Notes: generated by a model from the sequence alone, not told the origin. Positions 35,230 through 43,730 are shown, counted from the stretch's first letter. The stretch: DNA of 64,000 bases from Streptomyces sp. MJM8645 (GCF_001625365.1 NZ_LJJF01000001.1:7179501-7243500); one strand, 5' to 3'. Numbers and translations are program-made.

Positions 35230-35880
35230 GTGGCGGTCGTATTCGACGCGGACTTCACTTCGACCAGACAGTGGACTGCCGGGCGCACCAGTGCCTACCC
35301 CCGGATGGGGCCGACCAACCGGAGCGACCACAAGCTCGACTACCTCGGCCGCGGCTACTGCCCGGGCGGCGTGTTCAGCGCCACCCGGCGGCTCGTCGGC
35401 GGGCTCTGGACGTGCAACCTGCTCACCACCGAGGGCAGTCCGGACGGCTTCCAGGCCCGCACCGGCGACCAGCTGTCGGCACGCATCACGCTGCCCGTCG
35501 GCCTGGGTGCCTGGCCGGCCGTCTGGACCTGGCGGGACGGCGGCAACGAGGTCGACCTCTTCGAGTACCACCCCGACCACCCTGACCTGTTGGAGTTCTC
35601 CAACCACGTCCGGGGTGGGTACCGGTACTGGCACGGCGCCGGCTCGGGGATCGCGCCCGGGTCGACCTTCGACCTGCGGGTCGTGCTCGGCGCGAACTCG
35701 GTGGACTGGTACGTCGAGGACGAGCTGGTCTACGCGGACCTGCACGGGGTCGGTCCCGGCTGGCAGGCGTACCTGATCGTCAACCTGTCGGTCGCGGACG
35801 GCACGTACCACGACCGGCCGCCGCTGCAGGGGCCGGACCGGCTCAGCTGGGTCTGCCACAGCCTTCAGGTCGAGCGCTGA
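35230..35880 (+). CDS. GH16-like concanavalin-fold protein
   Basis: A 216-residue beta-jelly-roll protein. The core contains WPAVWTWRDGGNEVDLFEYH, in which E-V-D-L-F-E matches the ExDxxE catalytic signature of glycoside hydrolase family 16. YRYWHGAGSGIAPGSTFDLR and VDWYVEDELVYADL are typical later strands. Family members hydrolyse beta-1,3/1,4-glucans, agar or carrageenan. There is no signal peptide, which is unusual for GH16, so it may act inside the cell or exit by another route. GTG 35230 follows GGGGAGGCGG. Confidence 0.83.
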   Translation: MAVVFDADFTSTRQWTAGRTSAYPRMGPTNRSDHKLDYLGRGYCPGGVFSATRRLVGGLWTCNLLTTEGSPDGFQARTGDQLSARITLPVGLGAWPAVWTWRDGGNEVDLFEYHPDHPDLLEFSNHVRGGYRYWHGAGSGIAPGSTFDLRVVLGANSVDWYVEDELVYADLHGVGPGWQAYLIVNLSVADGTYHDRPPLQGPDRLSWVCHSLQVER

Positions 35881-35890
35881 GCGTCCCGCC

Positions 35891-36262
35891 TCACGGGGCG
35901 AAGGTGGCGGTGACCGGGCCGCGCGGGCCGGAGCGCTGGAACCAGACCGTCCGGCGGTGCGCGCCGATGTGCGCGGGGTGGGCCACGTACAGGTCGTCGC
36001 GCGGGGCGCGTTCGTTGCCGGGGGCCAGGGCCGCGTCCACGGCGCGCGCGGCGATGGCGCGCAGCAGGGCGGTGGCGGTCGCTTCGGCCGCGGGCGGTGC
36101 GATGGCGAGCGCGGTGAGTTCGGCCCAGAGCGCGGTGGAGACGTAGCTGATCGGGGAGTGGCCGAGCGCGGGATGGGGGCGGTGGTCCCCGTGGCGCCGC
36201 AGTACCCCGGCCGTGACGAGCTGCTCGGGCGAGCGGTCGTCGGCCGGTGGGTGGTGGTTCAT
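35891..36262 (-). CDS. Hypothetical protein
   Basis: A 123-residue protein I do not recognise. It is His/Pro-rich at the N-terminus (MNHHPPADDRSPEQLVTAGV), has an Ala-rich helical centre with a possible short hydrophobic stretch, and ends in beta-prone HPAHIGAHRRTVWFQRSGPR. The start is the ATG at 36262. It is convergent with the GH16 gene, stops 10 bp away, and has no operon partner. Confidence 0.55.
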   Translation of the reverse strand: MNHHPPADDRSPEQLVTAGVLRRHGDHRPHPALGHSPISYVSTALWAELTALAIAPPAAEATATALLRAIAARAVDAALAPGNERAPRDDLYVAHPAHIGAHRRTVWFQRSGPRGPVTATFAP

Positions 36263-36418
36263 GGGCGGCAACGCTACCCCGGTGGGCCGGGCGCTGAGCG
36301 CCGGAACGTTTTCTCAGGCTTTCTTCAGGGCGCTTCGGCCCGGTGCGGGCGCACGATGGTGGTGAGGCGCTGGTCACCTCGGCGGGCCCCGGCTGCGGGG
36401 CCGGAGGAGGAGGTCCCC

Positions 36419-36781
36419 ATGAGGTACTGGCACGGACACGGCCACGTCCTGGGTGGCTGGGGCATCGGTGTGATGGCGGTCTTGACGCTGCTGGTCCTGC
36501 TGGTGCTGGTGCTCGCCGCCATCGCCCTGTTCCGGTACGTGTCGCGGTCGCGTCGACCGCTGCCGTACGGCCCGGCGGGTCCGGGTGCGGCGGGGCCGGG
36601 TTCGGGTTCGGCGGCTTCGGGTGCGGCGGGGCCGGGGTGGGGCGCACCGCACGGCGCGGCGGCCGGGCCGACGCCCGAGCAACTGCTCGCGGAGCGGTTC
36701 GCGCGTGGCGAGATCGACACCGAGGAGTACCGGCACAGGCTCGACACGCTGCGCTCGGTGAACGGGCCGGGTGACGGCTGA
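36419..36781 (+). CDS. SHOCT-domain membrane protein
   Basis: A 120-residue protein with one membrane helix at about 18-40 (VMAVLTLLVLLVLVLAAIAL), a Gly/Pro/Ala linker and a C-terminal SHOCT domain (LLAERFARGEIDTEEYRHRL). SHOCT domains occur at the ends of many small bacterial membrane proteins and are thought to mediate oligomerisation. ATG 36419 follows a strong GGAGGAGGAGG. A hairpin terminator begins 13 bp after the stop. Confidence 0.9.
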   Translation: MRYWHGHGHVLGGWGIGVMAVLTLLVLLVLVLAAIALFRYVSRSRRPLPYGPAGPGAAGPGSGSAASGAAGPGWGAPHGAAAGPTPEQLLAERFARGEIDTEEYRHRLDTLRSVNGPGDG

Positions 36782-36794
36782 GCCGGGGCGCACG

Positions 36795-36830
36795 CGGGCC
36801 CGCCACACGGTGGTGCGTGTGGCGGGCCCG
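36795..36830. terminator. Hairpin between SHOCT gene and ohr
   Basis: A perfect 14 bp inverted repeat (36795-36808 and 36817-36830) with an 8-base loop lies in the gap between these convergent genes. Confidence 0.88.
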
Positions 36831-36909
36831 TCTGCGGTGGCGGCCTGGCCGGCGTTTGCGCAGCCCGTTCGGCCTGCGCGGTCTACTCGGCGTGCGTGGC
36901 CTGCTGGGC

Positions 36910-37320
36910 CTATTCGACGACCAGCTCGACCGGGATGTTGCCGCGGGTGGCGCGCGAGTACGGGCAGACCTCGTGCGCCTGCTTGACCAGCTGCTCGCCG
37001 GTCCCGTCCGCGAGTGCCTCGGGCAGTTCGACGCGCAGCACGACGGCCAGGCCGAAGCCGGCGCCGTCCTTGCCGATCGACACCTCGGCGGTGACCGAGA
37101 CCTCGCTGGTGTCGACCCGGGCCTGGCGGCCGACCAGGCCGAGGGCGCTGGCGAAGCAGGCCGCGTAGCCGGCCGCGAACAGCTGCTCGGGGTTGGTGCC
37201 CTGGCCGCTGCCGCCGAGCGCGGGCGGCATCGCGAGCGCGAGGTCCAGCTGCCCGTCGGAGCTGACGGCGCGGCCCTCCCGGCCGTTGGCGGTGGCGGCT
37301 GCGGTGTAGAGCGCGTCCAT
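36910..37320 (-). CDS. ohr: Organic hydroperoxide resistance protein Ohr (OsmC family)
   Basis: Thiol peroxidase of 136 residues, usual length. Cys55 (in AAGYAACFASAL) and Cys119 (in HEVCPYSRATRGN) are the peroxidatic and resolving Cys of Ohr. It reduces organic and fatty-acid hydroperoxides, using lipoylated proteins as reductant in studied members. ATG 37320 is preceded on its strand by AAGGGAA. It is divergent from a MarR-family gene with the OhrR sensing Cys, so induction by organic peroxides is expected. Confidence 0.94.
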   Translation of the reverse strand: MDALYTAAATANGREGRAVSSDGQLDLALAMPPALGGSGQGTNPEQLFAAGYAACFASALGLVGRQARVDTSEVSVTAEVSIGKDGAGFGLAVVLRVELPEALADGTGEQLVKQAHEVCPYSRATRGNIPVELVVE

Positions 37321-37383
37321 GGTCGGTTCCCTTCGTGTGTTCCGGCGGCCGCCGGGCCGCCCTCTGGAGATAAGTAGAGCACA

Positions 37384-37394
37384 CAATTCAATTG
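37384..37394. promoter_or_regulatory. OhrR operator core
   Basis: CAATT-C-AATTG is a perfect inverted repeat in the 116 bp between ohr and the marR-type gene. AT-rich CAATT/AATTG palindromes are the known OhrR recognition core, and this is one of the few A/T-rich spots in the window. Confidence 0.75.
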
Positions 37395-37436
37395 CGCACA
37401 ACTGAATGGCGTGAGGGTGATCGGTACCATGGAGCC

Positions 37437-37910
37437 ATGACCACGCTCCCCGGCATGGCGGACGAGGAACTGCTCCGCCTCGACCAGCAGATCTGCTTCT
37501 CGCTGAACGCGGCCTCCCGCGCCTTCGGCGGCGTCTACCGGGTGCTGCTCCGCGACCTCGGACTCACCTACCCCCAGTACCTCGTCCTGCTCGTGCTCTG
37601 GGAGGACGGCGACCTGCCCGTCAAGCGGATCGGCGAGCGCCTGCGGCTCGACTCCGGCACGCTCTCCCCGCTGCTCAAGCGGCTGGAGGCGGCCGGGTTG
37701 GTGCGGCGCGAGCGCAGCCCGGAGGATGAGCGGTCGGTCACCGTCAGCCTCACCGCCGAGGGCTCCGCCCTGCGCGAGCGGGCCGGCCGGGTGCCGCGCC
37801 GGCTGTTCGATGCGACCGGACTGCCGGTCGAGGACCTGGCCGCGCTGCGCGTACTGCTGGAGCGGGTGACCGCCGCGCTGGACTCGGCGGTGGTGGAGCC
37901 GGCGCCGTAG
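37437..37910 (+). CDS. ohrR: MarR-family regulator OhrR
   Basis: Winged-helix repressor of 157 residues. Cys20 in LRLDQQICFSLNAASRAF is the conserved redox-sensing Cys of OhrR. The winged helix reads LPVKRIGERLRLDSGTLSPL then LVRRERSPEDERSVTVSLT. Oxidation of this Cys by organic hydroperoxide releases DNA and derepresses ohr and ohrR. ATG 37437 lies just after GGAG; the open frame to 37392 would run into the operator. Confidence 0.93.
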   Translation: MTTLPGMADEELLRLDQQICFSLNAASRAFGGVYRVLLRDLGLTYPQYLVLLVLWEDGDLPVKRIGERLRLDSGTLSPLLKRLEAAGLVRRERSPEDERSVTVSLTAEGSALRERAGRVPRRLFDATGLPVEDLAALRVLLERVTAALDSAVVEPAP

Positions 37911-38166
37911 TCGCGGCATCCTCCCTGTCAAGTCGGGCGGTCCACGGTCTGTGACGTGGGTCACGTGCGTCTGGGTCCCGGGCTCCTGTCGGGGCCGAAC
38001 CGGCAGGTCAGCGCCGGTTTTCGAAAGTGAACGGAAACGGTCGCCAATTGTCCGCCCGATCCGGTCAACAACCCGGGCCGCCCGGACGGTTACACCACGA
38101 GCCCCCAGGGGCCGTCGGCGTGCCACCCGGTGGGCCGGCCAGCTGACCCACGAAAGGGGGGCGCGT

Positions 38167-38739
38167 GTGCTGAACACCCCCGGGCCGGGCGAGAAGCGGG
38201 ACCTGCGGGCGGACCCGCTCGGCGCGCTGCCGGCCGACTTCGAGGCCTTCTTCACCCGCGAGCACCCGGGCTACCTCCGGTACGCCCAGCAGCGCCTGCG
38301 ACATCGCGAGGACGCGCAGGACGCCGTCCAGAACGCGGGCGCCACGCTCTACAAGAACTGGCGCCGCGCCCTGGCCAGCGCCGACCCGCAGGCCTTCGCC
38401 TTCAAGATCGTCAAGGATGCGGTGGTGGACCTCCTGCGCGAGCGCCGCCGTGCCGAACGCAAACGGCTGCGCGTCATCGCGCAACGCCGGCCCGACACCA
38501 GCCAGGACGAACTGGACCAGCTCGCCGAACTCGACGCGCTGGACTGGGCGATGGAGGAACTCGCACGCGCCGCCCCGGTCCAGGCCGACGTCGTCCGGCT
38601 GCGCCAGGCGGGCCTGTCCTACCCGGACATCGGCCGCAGCCTCGGCATCGCGCACACCACCGCCCGCACCTACTACAGCCTCGGGCGGCGCCACCTGGAG
38701 TACCTGCTGGAGCAGCCGGACGACGGGCAGGCGCCGTGA
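38167..38739 (+). CDS. ECF-type RNA polymerase sigma factor
   Basis: Sigma-70 family protein of 190 residues. Region 2 lies at about 20-85 (FEAFFTREHPGYLRYAQQRL, REDAQDAVQNAG), and region 4 at about 125-185 (APVQADVVRLRQAGLSYPDIGRSL then HTTARTYYSLGRRHLEYLL). The GTG at 38167 follows AAAGGGGGG; the longer open frame to 37951 was rejected. Its stop overlaps the next GTG (GTGA), so the downstream protein is made in step with it. No classical anti-sigma gene is present. Confidence 0.88.
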   Translation: MLNTPGPGEKRDLRADPLGALPADFEAFFTREHPGYLRYAQQRLRHREDAQDAVQNAGATLYKNWRRALASADPQAFAFKIVKDAVVDLLRERRRAERKRLRVIAQRRPDTSQDELDQLAELDALDWAMEELARAAPVQADVVRLRQAGLSYPDIGRSLGIAHTTARTYYSLGRRHLEYLLEQPDDGQAP

Positions 38740-39425
38740 AGGTCACCGAACTGCTGCGGGCGGACGCCGCCCTGCTGGAACGCGAGTTCCGCGACCACGA
38801 CCCGGCCGCCTTCACCCGTCGGCTGGCCGAGCGGCTCGCCGCCGCCCGCCGGCCCGCGCCACCCGCCCGCGAACGCCCGGCCCGCCCGCCCGCGAACGCC
38901 CGGCCGCCGCACGCATTCGGCGAGCCCCCGTGGGCCGGCGGCCGGACCGAGCTCCGCCGCGACCTGCGGCACCTGTGCGCCACCGTGGCGGGCGCGGTGG
39001 ACCCGGCCGAACTGGCTCTGGACCTCGAACTCGCCGAGAAGACGGCCTTCCGCACCCTCGGCTGCCTGCTCTACGGGATGGGCCGCACCGCCGACGGCGT
39101 CTTCTGGTGGCGGATCGCGACGCAGTACGGCGACCAGCTGGCCGTGCACTGCCTGGCCGTCCACTACGCGGCCGAGGGCGAGACCCGGGACGCGGCCCGC
39201 TGGGCCGCCCAGGCCGAGGACCTCAGCGCCCCCGGTCACCTGCCCGCCCTGGCCCCGGACGCCGGGCCGGGCGGCGCCGCGCAACTGGCGCGGGAACTGG
39301 CCGAGCGCTACGACGGCGAGATCCTGCTGACGCTCAGGGACGTGCTGGCGGTGCGCCCGGGGGCGGACGGCGGACGGCTGGGCCTGCGGTCGGTGCGGGG
39401 GAGAGGGGTGGTGCGCATCCGGTGA
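38736..39425 (+). CDS. Uncharacterised protein translationally coupled to the sigma factor
   Basis: A 229-residue soluble protein I do not recognise. The N-terminal region (TELLRADAALLEREFRDHDP) is helical, followed by a Pro/Arg-rich linker and a helical domain with TPR/Sel1-like segments: LAEKTAFRTLGCLLYGMGRT, QLAVHCLAVHYAAEGETRDA and WAAQAEDLSAPG. It overlaps the sigma gene by four bases. The coupling suggests a role in controlling that sigma factor, but it has no anti-sigma zinc motif (HxxxCxxC) or membrane segment. Confidence 0.75.
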   Translation: MKVTELLRADAALLEREFRDHDPAAFTRRLAERLAAARRPAPPARERPARPPANARPPHAFGEPPWAGGRTELRRDLRHLCATVAGAVDPAELALDLELAEKTAFRTLGCLLYGMGRTADGVFWWRIATQYGDQLAVHCLAVHYAAEGETRDAARWAAQAEDLSAPGHLPALAPDAGPGGAAQLARELAERYDGEILLTLRDVLAVRPGADGGRLGLRSVRGRGVVRIR

Positions 39426-39502
39426 GCCGGGCGGTGGGGCGGTGGGGCGCTGGTGGGTGGAGGGCGGTGGTGGTGGCAGCGGGGCGGCCGCCGCCCGCGG
39501 GC

Positions 39503-40171
39503 TCACGCGAGCCCCGTGATGGCGTCGCCGACGTACTCGGCCCCGATCACGGCCAGCACGGTGGTCGTGATCGCCGTGCTGTGGGTGGCCAGCCAGGCCT
39601 TCCACTCCCCGAGGGTCCGCGCCGAGCGGTCCCCGCGGAGCAGGTGGACCGCGAGCGGAAGCAGCGTGCACAGCGAACCGATCAGCACCATCAGCGCGGC
39701 GGCCACCACCGTGCCCCCGACCCCGGCCGTACTGGCGGCGATCGAGGCCGCGCCGCCGACGGCCAGTGCCAGGTTCTTCGGGCCGGTCGTGACCAGGGCC
39801 ACCGCGAGACCGGCCGACCGGCCCGCGCTGAAGCGGCCCACCTCCCGCATCCACCTCGGCGGCGCGGTGACGTGCCCCGCGCGGGGCCGGTCGCGCCACT
39901 GCTTCGCGGTCATCAGGACGAACAGGACGCCCAGCGCGAGCTCCAGCCAGTACGACCAGGTCGGCCGGCCGCCACCCGAACCCAGTGCGCTGCCCGCCGC
40001 CACCACGACCGCCACCACCGCCGCCAGGCCGACCGCCCAGCCGGCCGCGAAGGCGAGCGCGATGGTCCGCCCGCGCGGTGCGGCCAGCATCAGGACCACC
40101 GCGACCAGCGCCGGCGGGCTGATCGCGAGGCCCACCGCCGACGCCAGCATCGAACCGACCGCCTCGCCCAT
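39503..40171 (-). CDS. GAP-family (Sap-type) membrane transporter
   Basis: Six-helix membrane protein of 222 residues: GLAISPPALVAVVLMLAAPR, LAFAAGWAVGLAAVVAVVVA, LELALGVLFVLMTAKQW and a later NLALAVGGAASIAAS region following GPKN. This is the GAP/Sap pattern (LysE-superfamily-like), known in mycobacteria for glycopeptidolipid or sulfolipid addressing. The cargo here is unknown. ATG 40171 follows GGGAGCGGG. Confidence 0.83.
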   Translation of the reverse strand: MGEAVGSMLASAVGLAISPPALVAVVLMLAAPRGRTIALAFAAGWAVGLAAVVAVVVAAGSALGSGGGRPTWSYWLELALGVLFVLMTAKQWRDRPRAGHVTAPPRWMREVGRFSAGRSAGLAVALVTTGPKNLALAVGGAASIAASTAGVGGTVVAAALMVLIGSLCTLLPLAVHLLRGDRSARTLGEWKAWLATHSTAITTTVLAVIGAEYVGDAITGLA

Positions 40172-40495
40172 CCCGCTCCCGCCTCCTCGCCGTCGCCCGG
40201 GCTCGCCCGGCGCAGCCGCCGTCAGCGCCCGTCCGGCGCAGCCGCGGTTCGGGCCCGTGCCGTGAAACCGCTGCCCCGGGGCGTCTGGTGAAGCCGCTGC
40301 CCCGGGCCTGCTCCGCCGGGCACACGTCTGCCCCATTCAGCTACGCCCGGGGCCGCCGTGCACGGCCGGGGCCGCTGTGCGGGTGAGGTCCGGGGGTGGT
40401 GCTCAGGCCCGGAACGGCCGTCGTTCGCCCGGAACCGCCGAGGGCCGCCGCACCGGTGCGGTGCGGCGGCCCTCGGACGTGGTCACGGCAGCGGA
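40172..40495. other. Intergenic region upstream of the GAP gene and downstream of argG
   Basis: About 324 bp. A 19 bp direct repeat with one mismatch (40262-40280 and 40288-40306, containing CCGCTGCCCCGGG) and the argG terminator are the only structures seen. No gene is supported. Confidence 0.6.
40438..40476. terminator. argG terminator
   Basis: A perfect 17 bp stem (40438-40454 and 40460-40476) with loop GGTGC lies 20 bp downstream of the argG stop. Confidence 0.92.
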
Positions 40496-41920
40496 TCAGT
40501 CGTTGCCCGACTCGATCGCGGCGCTGTCGAGCGCGGTGGACTTGGCCGCCAGCGCCTCGGCGTCGGGGCCGGCGGCGGCGATCGGCGCCGCCCCGCCGGG
40601 CGCCAGCTCACCGATCAGGCCGCTCCACGGCGCCAGCTGGCCGTGCACCGCGTACTGCTCCAGCTTGCTGCGCGAGTCGGCGATGTCGAGGTTGCGCATG
40701 GTCAGCTGGCCGATGCGGTCGTCCGGGACGAACGCGGCGTCGACGCTGCGCTCCATGGACAGCTTCTCGGGGTGGTAGCTGAGGTTCGGGCCCTGGGTGT
40801 CGAGCACCGAGTAGTCCTGGCCGCGGCGCAGTCGCAGCGTGACGCTGCCGGTGACCGGCTGGCCGACCCAGCGCTGCAGGCTGTCGCGGAGCATCAGCGA
40901 CTGCGGGTCGAACCAGCGGCCCTCGTACAGCAGCCGCCCGAGCCGGCGGCCCTGCGTGTGGTAGGTGGCGACGGTGTCCTCGTTGTGGATCGCGTTGAGC
41001 AGCCGCTCGTAGGCGGTGTGCAGCAGCGCCATGCCGGGGGCCTCGTAGATGCCGCGGCTCTTGGCCTCGATGATGCGGTTCTCGATCTGGTCCGACATGC
41101 CCAGGCCGTGGCGCCCGCCGATCCGGTTGGCCTCGTGCACCAGCTCGACGGCGTCGGCGAACGCCCGGCCGTTGATGCGGACCGGACGGCCGAACTCGAA
41201 CTCGATCGTCACGTCCTCGGTCTGGATCTCGACCGCCGGGTCCCAGAAGGCCACGCCCATGATCGGGCTGACGATCTCCATCGAGGTGTCCAGGTACTCC
41301 AGCCGCTTGGCCTCGTGGGTGGCGCCCCAGATGTTGGCGTCGGTGGAGTAGGCCTTCTCGGCGGAGTCGCGGTACGGCAGGTCGCGCTCGGAGAGCCAGG
41401 CGGACATCTCCTTGCGGCCGCCGAGCTCGGTGACGAACCGCTGGTCCAGCCACGGCTTGTAGATCCGCAGGCTGGGGTTGGCGAGCAGGCCGTAGCGGTA
41501 GAACCGCTCGATGTCGTTGCCCTTGTAGGTGGAGCCGTCGCCCCAGATGGAGACCTCGTCCTCGCGCATCGCGCGGACCAGCAGGGTGCCGGTCACGGCG
41601 CGGCCGAGCGGGGTGGTGTTGAAGTACGTCTGCCCGGCGGAGCGGATGTGGAAGGCGCCGCAGGCGAGGGCGGCCAGGCCCTCCTCGACCAGCGCCGCCC
41701 GGCAGTCGACCAGCCGGGCCTGCTCGGCGCCGTAGGCGCGGCCGCGGGCCGGGACGTCGGCGAGGTTCGGCTCGTCGTACTGGCCGATGTCGGCCGTGTA
41801 GGCGTAGGGGACGGCGCCGTGCTCGCGCATCCACGCGACGGCGACGGAGGTGTCCAATCCACCGGAGAATGCGATGCCGATCCGTTCACCGACCGGCAGC
41901 TTGCTCAAGACCTTCGACAT
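40496..41920 (-). CDS. argG: Argininosuccinate synthase, long (E. coli-like) form
   Basis: Ligase joining citrulline and aspartate with ATP to make argininosuccinate. The PP-loop SGGLDTS is at residues 19-25. ADIGQYDEPNLADVPARGRAY, WGDGSTYKGNDIERFYRYGL and STDANIWGATHEAKRLEYLD are catalytic-domain hallmarks. At 474 residues it is longer than the roughly 400-residue enzyme usual in streptomycetes and resembles the E. coli-type group, with an extra Ala-rich tail. ATG 41920 follows AAGGGTG. No argH or other arg gene is nearby, so it may be a second, acquired copy. A small hairpin (41935-41949) lies close to the ribosome site. Confidence 0.94.
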   Translation of the reverse strand: MSKVLSKLPVGERIGIAFSGGLDTSVAVAWMREHGAVPYAYTADIGQYDEPNLADVPARGRAYGAEQARLVDCRAALVEEGLAALACGAFHIRSAGQTYFNTTPLGRAVTGTLLVRAMREDEVSIWGDGSTYKGNDIERFYRYGLLANPSLRIYKPWLDQRFVTELGGRKEMSAWLSERDLPYRDSAEKAYSTDANIWGATHEAKRLEYLDTSMEIVSPIMGVAFWDPAVEIQTEDVTIEFEFGRPVRINGRAFADAVELVHEANRIGGRHGLGMSDQIENRIIEAKSRGIYEAPGMALLHTAYERLLNAIHNEDTVATYHTQGRRLGRLLYEGRWFDPQSLMLRDSLQRWVGQPVTGSVTLRLRRGQDYSVLDTQGPNLSYHPEKLSMERSVDAAFVPDDRIGQLTMRNLDIADSRSKLEQYAVHGQLAPWSGLIGELAPGGAAPIAAAGPDAEALAAKSTALDSAAIESGND

Positions 41921-42157
41921 GCATGCACCCTTGACCCGCGAGGCGCGGGCTCCTGACTTAGCGACGTGTGAGGGGATTCGGCGTATCCGATGCCCGCACT
42001 CTGGCATAGGTTTGCAGAGTACCGCAAGAGCATACGATCGGCTCGGCGAGGGGCGGCCGCTCCTGTTGCCGCCCCCGGCCGTGGCCGATCGGTGGTCGCC
42101 GTACCTCAACCCGGCTTTCTCCCAGGCGCGTTGGGAGGTCGGATGTCGGGGCGGGGG

Positions 42158-42688
42158 TCAGGAGGCGCTGTCGGCGTCCGGCCCCTGGGCGCGCAGGCGG
42201 CGGACGTTCTCCAGCGACTCGCGCAGTTCGGTGAGCCAGGTGTCGGAGTGGCGCTGCACCAGGCGGACACACCAGGCGAGCGCCTCGCTGCGGCTGCGGG
42301 CGACGCCCGCCTCCACCAGGGTGTCGAGCACCTGCCGTTCGGGCTGGCGCAGCCGGGTCATGACGGGGGCGGAGACGGTGGTGAACATGCCCCTCAGGTC
42401 GCCGCACTCGGCGCCCCAGGAGACCTTGCGGCCGTAACGGCGCTCGGCCTCCCGGGCGACGGCGATCCGGGCGTCCCTGGTCCGGTCGCGGAACTCGGCG
42501 ATCCGGCCCTCGAACGCCGCTTCGCGCTCGGCGTCCGATGCTGCTTGGTCGAGGACGGGTTCGGTGATGCGGCCGACGACGGTGATCTCTTCGCGGTCCG
42601 GGGTGATCTCGACGAGATCGGTGAACAGGTCGGCGGGGAGGCGGCCGGTGAACCACCCCCGGAGCTCTTCGGGCGAGGTTGTAATCAT
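42158..42688 (-). CDS. Hypothetical protein, conserved-looking
   Basis: A 176-residue soluble protein I cannot assign. The N-terminus (LRGWFTGRLPADLFTDLVEI, DREEITVVGRI) reads as an alpha/beta fold. The middle helix (ASDAEREAAFEGRIAEFRDR) is coiled, and the end (LDTLVEAGVARSRSEALAWC) resembles the ribbon-helix-helix-like tail of some actinobacterial regulators. No ribosome site precedes ATG 42688. TTGCGA (42718-42723, minus strand) and nearby TAATG could be a leaderless promoter. Confidence 0.68.
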   Translation of the reverse strand: MITTSPEELRGWFTGRLPADLFTDLVEITPDREEITVVGRITEPVLDQAASDAEREAAFEGRIAEFRDRTRDARIAVAREAERRYGRKVSWGAECGDLRGMFTTVSAPVMTRLRQPERQVLDTLVEAGVARSRSEALAWCVRLVQRHSDTWLTELRESLENVRRLRAQGPDADSAS

Positions 42689-42774
42689 GTAATCAGCATT
42701 ACTCGGGGTGGGGGTGATCGCAAGACCCCGGGGAGGAACGTCGGGAGGAGCGCCGGAGGAACGGCGGAGGGCCG

Positions 42775-43464
42775 TCAGCGCGTGGCGGAGACCGGCACCC
42801 GGGCCCGGGCCCGCGCCCGGCCGCGCAGCCAGGGCGTCCGGGCGGCCAGCGCGCCGAGGCCGAGCGCCACCAGGTGCCCGGCGTCGGCCAGTTGCTGGTC
42901 CAGCGCCCAGGTCACGGCCAGCCCCAGCCCGAGCGCGGGCAGCCCGAACCGGCGCAGCGGAGCCGGGCCCAGGGCCAGCAGGCAGCCGGCGGTGCCGACC
43001 AGCCCGTAGCTGATCCCGACGTCACGCGCCCGGGACAGCGCCCCCGGGATCCGGGCGGTGAGCATCACCCACATGGCGCCCTCGGTGAGCAGAGTGGCGC
43101 CCAGGTGCCCGAAGACGAAGACCGCGCCGGCCCGGGCCGGGCCCCAGCGCCACTCGGCCAGACCCAGCACCACGGCCACCGCCGCGATGCCCGCCCAGGC
43201 GGGCACCCCGTCGACCACCAGCCCGCTGGTGAACATCGTCCACCACTTGCCGACCTCCATGTGGTGGACGTTGCTGCTGTTGTGCCGGACGAACCGGGCC
43301 CGGGCGCCGTGGCTCTGGCCGGCCAGCCAGCAGGCCGTCGCGGTCAGCAGCAGCACGTACACCGTGGTCAGCCGCAGCCGGTCCGCCACGCGCAGCGCCG
43401 GGTGCCGCGCGTCGGCGCCGGCGTCGAGACCTGCAGGTGCGGTCGTTGTGCCGCGCTCGCTCAT
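42775..43464 (-). CDS. Rhomboid-like membrane protein (copy A)
   Basis: A 229-residue protein with six to seven helices, of the actinobacterial rhomboid-like family. Candidate serine protease dyad: Ser152 in DVGISYGLVGTAG and His197 in DAGHLVALGLGA, with a conserved His120 in FGHLGATLLTEG. Rhomboids cut transmembrane substrates inside the membrane; the activity of this branch is not established. ATG 43464 is followed by a short hydrophilic N-terminus. It faces a second related protein (44014-44721) with a pseudogene and MITE in between. Confidence 0.82.
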   Translation of the reverse strand: MSERGTTTAPAGLDAGADARHPALRVADRLRLTTVYVLLLTATACWLAGQSHGARARFVRHNSSNVHHMEVGKWWTMFTSGLVVDGVPAWAGIAAVAVVLGLAEWRWGPARAGAVFVFGHLGATLLTEGAMWVMLTARIPGALSRARDVGISYGLVGTAGCLLALGPAPLRRFGLPALGLGLAVTWALDQQLADAGHLVALGLGALAARTPWLRGRARARARVPVSATR

Positions 43465-43622
43465 CGTGCCCGTCGCCCTCGCTGTGCGGTCCCGGTGGTG
43501 CCGCCCGGCGGCCCCCGGCGGCCCGTTCCGGGCGGTCAGAGCGCCAGCGTACGCCAGCCCCGGGTGATCTCCTCGCCGACCGAACTCGCGTTCGGCGCCG
43601 GGCTGCCCGGGACCGGAGCGGC

Positions 43623-43664
43623 CGTCAGCAGCTCCAGCAGCTCCAGCAGCTCCAGCAGCGCCGC
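43623..43664. repeat. Short 9 bp repeats in the kinase remnant
   Basis: About four AGCAGCTCC units encode the LLE repeats of the remnant on the minus strand. They probably arose by slippage. Confidence 0.75.
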
Positions 43665-43730
43665 GCCGTCCGCCGGGCGCCCGGCCGGGTCGGCGTTCAG
43701 CGCGCGGACCACCACGGCGGCCAGCGCTAG

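Noticed and set aside
41935..41949. Arginine attenuator or ARG box upstream of argG
   Set aside because: Only a 6 bp hairpin and a TTGC-N8-GCAA symmetry are present; neither matches a known regulator site well enough.
43623..43664. CRISPR-like short repeats (AGCAGCTCC)
   Set aside because: Unit is 9 bp with no spacers; it is in-frame leucine repeat coding in the kinase remnant.
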